NCBI RefSeq assembly: GCF_022458985.1
Contig: NC_061778.1
Location: forward strand, 3,861,501 to 3,925,500
Direction: 5' to 3'
Length of the DNA stretch: 64,000 bases
Source: Mugil cephalus
Lineage: Eukaryota > Chordata > Actinopteri > Mugiliformes > Mugilidae
Part shown: one piece after another, positions 13,482-31,861 of the stretch
Layout: each line of letters starts with the position of its first letter
Numbering within the stretch: the first letter of the stretch is position 1
Program-made: the position numbers and the translations under genes
Notes under the pieces: generated by a model
What the model was told of the DNA's origin: nothing
What the model saw: only the letters and a program-made list of their open reading frames with translations
Database searches by the model: none

Positions 13482-15894
13482 GAGGTGTGTGTGTGTGGGG
13501 GGGGGGGATTTGTGTGTTGAATCAGGGCCTATCCACAGGTAAGCCGGGGACAGCTGTTGTGACAGGTATGGAGACAGCTCTGTAATTACCAGTGGGAGGA
13601 ACCAGATTCCAGCAACAGGCTAAATATCTGCCTCCCTCTTTCTCTGCTCCACCCTCCCCACGGCCCACTCGGTCGATGTCGCTTCCCCCCTCCCACCGCC
13701 ACCCCCCACCCGACCCCTATCGCTGTGCGATCCCTCCCCATTGTACAGTGGAAGAAGGTTCATTTACTTGTAATTATAATGATTATTCCAGAGCAGTGAA
13801 CTCATTTCACTTCCAAGTGGCCGCCGTCCAAAGGAAAAAACAGCTCCTTTGGTAAACGAGCTGAATTACATGCGATGGCCGACACCGTCTTAATTGGTGG
13901 AGGTGAATTTGTGTGGGCTTCAAGGAGTGCTAACTAGCTGAAGGAATTTAGCCCTAATGCAAAATTACCGCAATGGAGACGAAAACGATTAAGCTTTTAA
14001 ACGCTCTGCACACAAGTTAAGCATCCCCGTAGGCTGTTCTGGGGGTGTCAGGAAGGTGTGAGTCATCCAGTAAAAACAAAACGCAAATGAATGAAATGAC
14101 GATTGCTAATAAGTATTCTGAAGACAGACAAAAAAAAAAAAAAAAATGTTTTCCACCAGGAATCTATTTTTATATCTTCAACTTCTCTTGAAGAAAAAGC
14201 AGAAGCAGCAGCAGCAGCGTCTCTCGCTTATTGTTAACGAAACCTTTCTTGGTGGGCCTGCATGCAGTTGCCATTCTGCTTTCCCGTTGCGTGTGGAGGA
14301 TAAACTGAGGGGGGGGGGGGGGGGGGGGGGGGGTTATGACAGTGGACGACAACTCCCTGGCCTTCCACAGGAGTAGGAAACACGTGCTCCCCATGGGCAC
14401 CCGCATGCACCGGACCTGAGTCACTCAAGATCTCAGTGGCCTTCAGAGCCGCTTTCCTTCCTGCCAAGCTGCCCTGTCACAAACACGCTGCTAACACTCT
14501 GATAATAAGTGCAGGAAACCCAGCGGCGGAGGGAGAAGGAGGCGGCTGATCGCGGTTAAAGAGATTACTCAGGGGGGAAATGGCAACACGGAAAAAGAGA
14601 AAGAGATACGAGAGCAGGCGACAGGATAAGTCAGGGAGAATCCGAAAGCTCGAGTTACAGGAAAACCCCGCTCCCTGAGGGACGACACCAGAAAAGAAAG
14701 GGACCAAGAGCTCGTGACATATTTTACATGTTTGCTTTACACCTAAGCAGAACAAGCTCTTCATTTCTTTCATTCCTGCTTTTTAAAGCTGCTCCCCGTT
14801 TGGTTTTCACACCCCCCGAGCGTGGTCCATCCACTCAAGTCTTTCGTTTGAAGTGGTGGATTAAAGAGGGATAGCATGGATGCCTGCCTGATAGGGTGAG
14901 GAGTATAGGCATGTAGAGAACAATAGCAGCATAGAAACAAAACCAAAAAAATATGTTTATCATAATGAGCGTCGTTGCACAATTACAGCCAACAAGTATT
15001 TGGCTGAACAAACAGCGCATCCAGCGTTGCCAAACAAACAGCGCTAATAAAGTAGTAAAAATGTAGCGGTTATCATGCGAACCAACGCGGAGCATCGGAC
15101 CAGATGCGGCTCGCAGTTGCGCTAACTTGTAACGCCTGTGATCTCTGAACTCCCGAAGCTGCCTGGATGTGTCGGGCGGAGATCGTAAGGGGTTACACGT
15201 GTTGAGAGAATTTATGGAGGAGATTGGAACCGGCGCGAGGCAGCCATCAGGCAAATGCTGATTATTTCGGGGCCGCATCTGCGGAGTTAATCGATCCCAG
15301 AGACTGCTTTCTTTAAGACGCATTAGCGCCGAAGCCTGGCGGGCTAACACCATGTCAAACATTGGCTTTGGAACACATACAAGCTCTGTTTTGGTTGTTT
15401 GGTACATTCACACTCAGCAGCTCATTTGCAAACGTTTTATTCAAATATTATATATAAAAATGTCAGTATATTTTCCTCTGTTTTGTGTATGTGCCTCGAA
15501 CAAACGTTCCAGTCTTGACAAACAGTTCAATTGAAGACAAACATTGCGTGTTACCCTCTTGGTACTCACTGGTCATGTTGAACTTGTGCAGCACCTTGGC
15601 GAAGTACTCCTCCTCCTCCTGCTCCGTGGTGACTTCTGTCTGGACCTCGACCTCCTTCAGCAGGTCCTTGGTGCTGTTGTAGAGCGACAGCAGGTTGGTG
15701 GGGATGTCCTCCGTTTCCCCGGACTCGCTGGGCTCGGGCGCCTTCGACAGCCGCAGCTTGCTGAGAATCTGGCTCCTGATGGCCTCGATGCGCTTCTTCT
15801 TCACCATCTCCAGGTCCACGGTCTTACACGTGGACATGCCGCTAACCTTGCCCACCGTGTACACGGCCATCAACACCAGCAGCCACAGTTTCAT
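7983..15894 (-). CDS. tgfb1: Transforming growth factor beta 1 precursor, six coding exons
   Basis: Secreted cytokine precursor that controls growth, immunity and matrix. Coding exons, in order: 15894-15570, 9958-9662, 9573-9339, 9097-8947, 8255-8145, 8030-7983. Phases agree throughout and give 388 aa. Start chosen at MKLWLL because it opens a signal peptide (about residues 1-19); an upstream in-frame Met lacks one. Visible: Cys23 in STCKTVD, which in this family links the pro-peptide to carrier proteins; NxS/T sites in the pro-peptide; the integrin-binding RGD at 241-243; a furin site RKKR ending at 276; and a 112-aa mature domain (277-388) with all nine cysteines, ending SCKCS. All catalogued family landmarks are intact. 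Intron 1 is 5.6 kb. Teleosts have two tgfb1 paralogs and I cannot tell which this is. It is divergent from the kinase gene at 20.2 kb. Confidence 0.97.
8865..8945. repeat. Small dispersed repeat fragment in tgfb1 intron 4
   Basis: Contains AGTCTTCAAC followed by AAGGACCCCC. Related GTTGAAGACTCC and GTCTTCAAC strings occur at about 57.2 kb and 59.83 kb. It sits directly beside the exon at 8947, so the repeat reaches the splice donor of that exon. Confidence 0.4.
10880..11225. repeat. Dispersed repeat, copy 1 of 2
   Basis: Shares several phrases in the same order with 36.96-37.38 kb: AGAGCTCCCC, TAGTTAATATAAT, TTAGTTATTT, then TAGAAACA(G/T)GAT and ACTAGTTGC. No coding capacity. Class unknown. 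Confidence 0.5.
13425..13497. repeat. Long (TG)n microsatellite
   Basis: More than 30 TG units with one CG interruption, followed by a run of nine G. Confidence 0.95.
14309..14333. repeat. Poly(G) tract in tgfb1 intron 1
   Basis: About 25 consecutive G on the plus strand; the transcribed tgfb1 RNA would carry poly(C) here. Confidence 0.9.
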
Positions 15895-16296
15895 GGTGAC
15901 GGCCTCGTCAGTCCAACCACCCCTGTGCTCTTTGGTTCCTAGCAAACTCTCCCTCACCTTTTTTTTTTCTCTCAACCGCCTGCCTCTCTCCGGAGATGCT
16001 TGGGGACAGTGAATCACTCTGTGGAGAGGTGTGACTGACGTAAGATGTTTACACACGACAGAACAATTAGGGCAGTGTGGAGACTCCTGAAAATTCACCG
16101 GTGCCGCAGCTGTCGCTGCTCCCGTAAAAAGCACCTAACACTCGCGTCGTCTTTGTACAGAGGCAGGTGGAGAGAATCCCCGTGGGCAGACAGACATGGA
16201 GGGATGAGCCAGCCTCTGACTCAACAGCCCAGGTTACACAGTGACGTCCCAGACTCTGAAGCGGAGCTGTCAAATGCTAAGAGTCCATTAAAACAT

Positions 16297-16329
<33 letters not shown>
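16297..16329. repeat. (CA)n microsatellite
   Basis: About 16 CA units in the tgfb1 upstream region. Confidence 0.95.
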
Positions 16330-16339
<10 letters not shown>

Positions 16340-19300
16340 GGTGACTCCGGTGAATGAGAAGGCCGCTACCGCACCCGTACGTTCCCACACAAAAACAGTC
16401 CACAGACCTGGTTCTGTACCCGTACGCCGACTTGTTATTGTCTTCGAGCTCCGACGTTAAACTGAATACTGTCTTGTTCACGGCAAACATATACTACTCC
16501 ACGTGTCGGCTCTGCTGTATTGCTCACCGATGCAGTCTCTCATTACACGTCCCCAGAGGCCATTCAAGCGAATGTGAAAGGAGCAATGAAACACTCAGCA
16601 AAACAAGTCCAACTTACTTACTGGCAGAGTACAAGGCTTTTAAACCTGGCACCGCTTCCTGTCCTGCAATACCCAGGAGGTGTCTTTGCAAATGATGCCA
16701 AATACCAAATACACTCGCTCTGAAAGTCTCTGAAGGAAGAGAAAACAACGCTGTAAAGCCTCGTGCTTAAAGTGGAAAAATGAGCTTCCTATTTTTGTGT
16801 TTCTGAAGTTTGATCAGATGACCTCTGGCTTCCTTTATAGCTCGCATAAATCTCCCTTGAGCTTTGAGTTAGCCCAGAGCTGAAGAGCTGAAGAAATACC
16901 CACAGTGAAGGGAAAGAGGGAGTAGAAAAGTATATCCACTCCTGATTCTCCTGACTGTACAGCAGTTAATAATTTCACTCAGACTATCTGTTCGAGAGAA
17001 ACGTCTCATCAGTGCCCCTGCACAATCTCACTTGACATGTGCTCTCTGCTGTAACTACCTCTTTTTTTTTTTTTTTCACCAATAAGAGCATGTGATCAGC
17101 ATAAAGCAGCAGCACGCGAGAAATTGCTTTTAATGCCGTGTCTCCGTCCGTCCCTTCACTGTCAAACATGGAAGTGCGACAGAAGCATGCTCTCTGCGCT
17201 GAGTATGAAGTGGAACGCCGTCCTCCTCTAAGAGATCTTAAAGTTTGACACACCTTCTGTTTAAATGAGTGCACCATCCAGACACAGCAGCAGCAGTAGT
17301 AGTAGTTGTAGTAGTAGTAGTAGTAACAGTCCTTCTTAGCTCGCACAGTTTTGGGAAGTGTCCTCTCTTCTCTCTATCCATCCATCGGTATCATCTCGCT
17401 TATGCCTCCACAGCTCATCCACACCTTCTGCCTTCTTCGACTCTCTCCGCTGACACAACTCCCTGTTCACACCTCTTCTTAAATCTGCCCTTCTGCTCGT
17501 ACTCTCTCCCTCCCTCTCCAGTCTTTCTCGTGGTGCTTGTCAGAGCTTGCTGGTGACAAAGTGATTTGTGGGTGCCCTGAGCTCAGATAACTTTTTCTTT
17601 TTTGCGCTTGCCTCTGCCTCTCTGTGTTTCCCTCTCTTCCCCCTAACTCTTTTTTTTTTTTCTGGTTCCTGTTACTCATCTAATAGAGCGAGGAGAGCTC
17701 TCCGCCCAGGAAATGAGGGTAACGGCCACAGTGTAAAACATCTGCTGTTAAGCTCTCTCTCTCTCTCTCTCTTTCTCTCTCGCTGTTGCCTGACTTCTGT
17801 CCACATCAGGAAGCCGGCAGCCTGAACGCGCTGAATAACCAACTTTTTAACTGACTTAAGAAACGCCGGCTCTCTCTCTCTCACGCTCCCCGAGGCCCCC
17901 CCCGTCTGCCACCGAGGCAGCGATGACTGACATGTCAACAAGGCCGGGGCTGCATGGGCGGGCTTGCCTTGCGTCTCACCAGCCGGCCGCCACATTTACC
18001 TGGTGGCTGTGAAGGTGTTGCGCCTGCCAGGCTGGAGAGCCGAGGCCACTTGAGACGAGCGGCGTCTAAAAGTAGAACTTCGAAGGGATGGAGAGCCAAC
18101 AGGGCAGGGCCGTGTGGTGCCGCTGTCCCATGTCTGGGTGCTTTTTAGAGGTTGGGATTGTGTATTTTCTAAAGGAAGGCAAGACTAAAACAAAACCCAG
18201 TGATGGTTTCAATCAGCGGGTCTCCGTTTGGAGGATGAATCAACGGGGATGTAAAGATAGCAAACTGACAATTTAACGTTTACTTTGTTCTGTCATTAGG
18301 GTTTAATCTGGATGTATTTCCCACGGCCGTCTATTGTTAGTTGTCAGAATGAGCTGCTCATCAAGCGCTGGCAATAAATGACATTCAACATGAGGAAGCT
18401 CGAGGCAAAAATCCCCTAACATTCCAGCCGTAATAACACTAGATATCAGCGATCTCTCACACAAACAAATTATGAGCTACAATATTCTAACCTGCTTTTG
18501 TTGGGGTTTTTTTTTTAAGCGAGCGCTGCCACCTAGTGGACAAAGATGTAACATTTTAGCATTGTTCAAGGGAAGTAACGTCCTTTTCCTTATGTTTTCA
18601 CGTTGTAGTCGGGATTTCCCTGCGCAAAATATGCAAATCACCAGTACCCACACCAGTACACACACCAGTACACCAGTGCGCAGCAGCCCAGACGGTGTCA
18701 AGAAGAGATGCTGCAGATCTAGATATTGCAGTCATGCGTTTAATGGAAACAAGTACAACAGTGCATTTCCTTTTTCCCTCTTTCAAACGAGGATGTGCAG
18801 CAGTTTGCGATAGGGATCTGTATTAAAATGTCGCCGCACGGGCCTCTGAACACAGCCGCCCTCATGCCTTGTTGACCCCTCTGACCGATGTGCCGTGGGA
18901 CATTTCATACCCTTCACCACAGGGCCTACGTGCCAGCACCCTCAAGGTGTCTGTGTGTCTCCGGGCACAAGAGTGCAACATAGCCTCTTTTTTCTACCCC
19001 CCCCCCCACCACCACCAACACCACCACCATTCTCTGTGAAGTCCTAAATGATTCACTGTGCAACGCTGCTGGAGATCACATGGAGCCGTGGCAAACGCCA
19101 AAGTCTCAGAAGGAGCAGAAAGGATTCACAGTCAACACAGAGAACAGATCATGTTGCTAATAATAAGATAACGTTCCAGTATATTTTTGTGCACGTAGAT
19201 TATTAGAACTAGAGCCTGTGTGTCTTTAATGTAAAATCCAAACATTGAAAGTAAGTAATTTGTTCTTGCTAAATAATAGAGGAAAATAGTGACTACAAGC

Positions 19301-19499
19301 AAAGTAAACCAGCTGCAATGAAAATTCAAATATTTGTAGGTAACATTTAAAAATGTGCGTGGAATATTTACAACGTTATCCAGACGTTATAGTTAGTGTT
19401 TTATTTTTTTATTGATTGGGTAACTATGTGTCCAGGCTGCTTCCTGTCAACGTTGTCGGTCCTCTGTCTCCATGGCTACAGCGAACGTGTATTCACGTG

Positions 19500-19599
19500 C
19501 GTGTTTTAACTTACGTAGCCGCTATTTGTGAATCGGTGTCCGGCGTGTGGGTCGTGTCAGTGCTGCTTTTTTCCCCCATTTCTGCGCATTTAGAAGGAG
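19500..19599 (+). other. Possible non-coding first exon of the CDKL kinase
   Basis: The kinase start codon lies 19 bases after a good acceptor (pyrimidine tract, then CACAG ending at 20165), so an upstream non-coding exon must exist. A consensus donor GTAAGT at 19600 is the nearest strong candidate. The start of this exon is a guess. Confidence 0.3.
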
Positions 19600-20169
19600 G
19601 TAAGTGTTATTTTAAGTCTTTATTCCCCCTAGAAAAAGAAAAAGAAAAGAAAAGTAAGAAGAAATGAGCAGATAGTTGTAAAATAAAAAGCAGTGAGTTG
19701 TTGAACTGTGCTGAGAGGAAATGAGATCCAAAGGTGGTTACCAAGGTAGTGACGACGCGCCGGGCGAGGGGGACGCAAAGGGAGAGTGGAGAGGAATGAC
19801 AGATAGAGACATCTAGATATAAATAATAATAATAATAACCAGTAGAAACGAGCTTGGGAGAAATGACAGATATACATACTGGTGCAGGAGGTTTTTCAGA
19901 CTGTTGATGCACTAGACTCGCTGTTGACTGGATGAAGACGCTTCGAGATTCTGGACTGGATGTGAGTTTATCTCTCAGCCTCTCAAATGATCCTGTCTCG
20001 ACTGTTCACTTCTTAGTAGTAGGCCTACTTGAGCTTGGTGATAAATATTGTGAGGTTGCAGGAGATCTCTAATAGCCTGTTATTTTATTTGACGACTTAA
20101 TAACTGAATATTAAAAATAAGAGTTTTCAAAATATATATTTTTCTTTAATTTTGTCTGTGCACAGGTAA

Positions 20170-27871
<7,702 letters not shown>

Positions 27872-28345
27872 CAGGGAGGGGATTTGTGCAATGGATTTTA
27901 AACCATTTTTCAAAACGCATATATTCTTGCTGTGTTGAGTGTTAAAAAAAAAACGAATTTTTGATTCCGCTTTCATTTGCACAGACTGATGCTCACTCGA
28001 TATGTTTGTTTGTGCATGTGCGGTAGCGGGTAAGGCAACACACGTACTAGAGAATGAACGTTCAATACAGTCTTACATCAAATGTAATGGGAACTGCATT
28101 TTTACACCTCCATAAAATGATATCAAATATCATTCACTAGTGTGCCATCATCACTCAGACTACAGCAGTGTAGTTGTCTGGCTCCCACACATTAGAATGA
28201 ATCTTTTTAATAGTTTTTATTTTCAGATATGCAGAATAGAATTATAAAACAAAAAAAAAACATAAAAAATATATGCATTTAGCCTTAGATTCTGGAAACG
28301 TATTGTAAATGTTGTATTATAAATCAAACAATGCTGAATATATAT

Positions 28346-28414
28346 AATAAAGAACAATATATGTGCCGCTGTATATTTGATGTCTGACTTCCTGACGTAT
28401 TAAGGTTTAATAAA
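28346..28414 (+). terminator. cdkl4: Candidate poly(A) signals of the CDKL kinase
   Basis: Two AATAAA hexamers, 475 and 538 bases after the stop codon. Confidence 0.45.
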
Positions 28415-28614
28415 AAACCTGCCACGAGAGCCGATACCCTTCAGTAATTTGATGGGTTCTTAACAAAGCGGATCCACAGTGTCGACAGCGATCCCCAAAG
28501 TCGGACATGGACTCTGTCGCTCAGAGACAAGACACGCGTCAACTCGCTGACAGTCTGTCACACAGCTTGACTGATCACCGGACCGCCAACATATCGGATT
28601 ACTCATGTAACTCC

Positions 28615-28645
28615 TTCTTCTTCTTCTTCTTCTTCTTCTTCTTCT
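28615..28645. repeat. (TTC)n microsatellite
   Basis: About ten TTC units. Confidence 0.93.
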
Positions 28646-29110
28646 CTGAGCTGGGAGCTGTAAACCAGCACAAAATAACTAATGGAATTGGGACAACACA
28701 GTCAACACTACCTGTTTACCAAGAAAATGATTTAGTATACGTCTATTTTAATGTTTTCTTTTGTAATCCATGCATTATAATAGCAGACCTTAAGGCAAAC
28801 ATGAACCATCAGGCCACGAAACAACACAAAAATACTATACAAAAAAAATATACATTCCAGTTGCAGTAATACTCAACTTCGCATTGCAACTGATATTACA
28901 TACACATGCATTATAATATAGTTCAATTGCTTGTTTTAGTTGGGAGTTTGCAGAAGCAAATCTTCACATTAAGACAAGTGTGCAGCATTTAAGCATCCTT
29001 GGTCTATTCTATATAAACTACGCAAACTTAATCTGCTTACTGAGGTCACTTAAGATACTGCATTTAAAGGTGAATAGATGACACTGATGAGCAGGTTGTT
29101 ATCATTGCCG

Positions 29111-30867
29111 CTACCGGGGCGTTGCAACGATGATGTATCTGCGAGGCACATTGGCGAAGCTGCTGTACTCGGGGCTCAGGTCAATACTGTCCGGTCCTCC
29201 AGGGCAGGAGAAGGTGTAATTCTGCAGGAGCGACACCAGGAAGAGGAAAATCTCCATGCGAGCGAGAGCCTCTCCAACACAGGACCTCTTTCCTGAGAGA
29301 CAACCACAAATAAGAATAATGAAGAACTTAAAAAGGTTTGGATTTATAAGTCTTCTACACACCTAGTTCTAGTCACTATAAAGTTCTGAAATGTTGTGGT
29401 CCAGCGTTCACACTTTCAGATTGAGTGTTTGTGGCTAATTACCTGCAGAGAACGGCAAGAATGCTGGGTTTTTCCTAAAGTTTCCACTCTGGTCCAGGAA
29501 GTGCTGGGGGTTAAAAGACCAAGGGGTGGCCCACTGTTTCTCTTCCTTCAGCACAGAGTGCAACAAGGGGATAATTATTGTACCCTGTAGAGAAAAAAAC
29601 TTAGTTTCAGAAGGAATGTCTTGTATTATGTGGGAACATTATCTATTAGCGGTATTTTGAAAGGCACAAATAGTGTTTTTTTTTTTGTTGTTGTTTTTTT
29701 TTACAAAGTTCTTCAAAAAGTTTTCAGATTATTTGTATTTAAGAAGAAGACAAACATCCTATCAAAAAGTTGCCCTTCCTCATACTTGACTTAACTGCAT
29801 CATTATTTTTCTTGAATAGATTAGTATTATTATTATTTTTACCATGATCAGGTTGTGGAGGCAGCAAATAACTTTTAGGAAGTGGAGTTTGACCTGTAGA
29901 TTATTCTGTTACGTTACATTAGTGTTGAGACGCCTGCAGTCAGGCTCTCACATGTTAGCGTTAGCTCGCTAATTCAGACTAACCTCTCTACCAGCTGAGC
30001 CACAGTCAGACACAATCATCATCACAGTCATGTTCTGCCCCTTCAAGTCGGCCTAAATCTCCTTTATTAGCTGCCTTTAATTCAAAACATCAACCAATAC
30101 TGCAGTTACATCCATAATTATTACAGTGGACAATTCAAGAATACTTATTTTTACACGTATACAGTATGAGCATGCACTCAAACACTGTGAAGCCTCAGTG
30201 CAATAGGCTGACTCCTGCTTTACCATAGCCTCTGGTGACTCTCTTAAGAAAAGCGATGGGTCCCCTGCCAGAGAAGTCGTCTCCTTGGTCCACCAGTGCT
30301 TCCTTCACAGCCTCGTACCCGGCCAGGACCACAGCGCGCTGAGGGCCCAGATACACAGTAACCACTGGACCATAGCTTTCACTAAACTGAAAGTAAAGCG
30401 CAGCAGGAAATATTATTGTACAGGGACACAAGGAAACACGCAGAGCCACGCACTGCAGAGATTAAGGAGATATACACTTTGAACACAAACCAAAACAAAT
30501 CACACACAAAGACAAAAATCACACGTGCAACTGAGATTTTGCAGTAGAGGACTTAAACCTTGAGTATCTTTTAATAAATGAAGTTCAGAATAGATAGAAG
30601 GACTCTGATTGTACCCATCTGCAGTGTGAACAACATGCAAAAGTTTGCACACACAACAAACACAACAATATTACTAGTCACTGTTTGGACACTCGCCTTT
30701 AGGAAGGTTTTAAACGGAGCTTTTTTATCCAGCTGCAGGATGTTTCCTATAATTGGCAGGCCGGCGGGTCCCGGAGGTAAACCCCGCGGTTTACGGCTCT
30801 TCAGGCTAAACAGCAACAGTAAAGCAGATATTAAAGCGATTAAAATGAAAGTCGGAGAAAGCTCCAT
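29111..30867 (-). pseudogene. CYP2-family P450 unit lacking exons 3-7 (copy A)
   Basis: Four CYP2 exons remain, each of standard length: exon 1 30867-30697 (171 bp), exon 2 30386-30224 (163 bp), exon 8 29584-29443 (142 bp), exon 9 29292-29111 (182 bp). Exon 1 encodes a membrane anchor (from MELSPTF) and the proline hinge LPPGPAGLP. Exon 9 holds the haem motif [11 protein letters not shown]. The 639 bases between exons 2 and 8 contain no trace of exons 3-7, which hold substrate contacts, helix I and the ExxR motif. Joining exon 2 to exon 8 would break the frame, since the missing 818 bp are not a multiple of three. The exon 1 donor is GC instead of GT. The remaining frames are intact, so the loss may be recent, or the gap may be an assembly fault. 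It is less like copies B and C than they are like each other. Confidence 0.85.
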
Positions 30868-31236
30868 GGTGACAAAGGGAAAGTGCGCTCCGTTACTGCG
30901 CTCTGTAGTTGAAAGGTCTAAATTCCTTGGAGCAATAAATAAACTGTTGGCACTGCTGTCTGTCAGGTGCCCCACACTGTGCATGAATCCCACGCTGTTT
31001 GTGGAATGCATCGGGGTCTTTCATGGTCATTCCGGTTAGTTAGGAGTGCATGCGGAGACAAAAGATTACTTTTATTTCTGCAGAAAAATCGAAATATGTG
31101 TTATGTTAAAAATAACAATAATAATAAAAATCAGGACATGCAAAAGACCAGTTTCGCAGGACTTTGTTTACTTGCCCTCAGACTCTGCGTGAGGAGGCGT
31201 TTCCTTTTAGCAAATGTCACAACTGTTTTTATCTCA

Positions 31237-31248
31237 CGCGCATGCGCA
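31237..31248. promoter_or_regulatory. NRF1-type palindrome
   Basis: CGCGCATGCGCA fits the NRF1 consensus YGCGCAYGCGCR. It lies about 370 bases upstream of CYP2 copy A, between copies A and B, in a stretch without other features. Whether it is bound is unknown. Confidence 0.35.
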
Positions 31249-31553
31249 GTTCTGAAGCTCGTCTTGGGTAAATTTGCATTTGGGGACTTCAAGGTATGAA
31301 AAAACTACGAAATCCGGTCTGGTATTTATTAAGTGTTGCAGATGCAATATCAACAAGTCATCATCTGACAAAAAGCTTGTTTTATTGCACTGTGTATGGA
31401 AACACTAGGGCAGCCCTGGTGCAGCTGTCACAAGGCTTCATTTTTTTTTTTTGCAGCTCATGACAGAGGCAAAGATTGAGAATTGTTATTGTTGGTCTGA
31501 GTGTTGAATGACAGTTTCTGGCGTCAGATAGAAGCGACTCCTCTAATCATTAC

Positions 31554-31559
31554 TTTATT
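31554..31559 (-). terminator. Candidate poly(A) signal of CYP2 copy B
   Basis: AATAAA on the minus strand about 300 bases after the stop codon at 31862. Confidence 0.35.
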
Positions 31560-31861
31560 AAATATTGTTGGAAAATGTGTTGTTTTACGACAGACACTTG
31601 TGTAAAAAAAAAAAAGCAAAAGAATCACAATTTCTCTTTTAATAAATCTTTAATATGGAAAATTATTACACAATGTCAGGAAAAACATTTACTTTTCTGC
31701 CCAGGGGAACTCAGATGATCTGTGTCAGTTAAGGAATCAGCAAACATCGTCTGTACGATGAGTCTAAGAACATCACAATAATGCCATGTATATTGTAGAG
31801 AGATCCTTGTTCGTTCACAGTGTTTCAGTGATGTCAGACCGCCTCAGTGATGCCTCTGTTT

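Larger units (their letters stand above)
9959..15569. other. Large intron 1 of tgfb1
   Basis: No second gene seen on either strand. Contains poly(T) at 10022-10042, a dispersed repeat at 10.88-11.22 kb, poly(A) at 12393-12416, a long (TG)n at 13425-13497, a C-rich tract at 13.6-13.75 kb and a G-run at 14309-14333. A 190-codon minus-strand open frame at 14835-15407 has no recognisable domain and was not called. Confidence 0.7.
27872..29110. other. Convergent intergenic region, kinase 3' UTR and CYP2 3' flank
   Basis: Follows the kinase stop codon. AATAAA signals lie at 28346-28351 and 28409-28414 on the plus strand, so the kinase 3' UTR probably ends near 28.4 kb. A (TTC)n run is at 28615-28645. 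No other gene seen. Confidence 0.55.

Noticed and set aside
14835-15407. 190-codon minus-strand open frame inside tgfb1 intron 1
   Set aside because: No recognisable domain, no splice partners, and a composition typical of chance frames. It lies just after exon 1 on the same strand, so it would be intron.
15895-16134. Upstream in-frame Met as the tgfb1 start (80 extra residues)
   Set aside because: The extension lacks a signal peptide and family similarity, while MKLWLL at 15894 has both.
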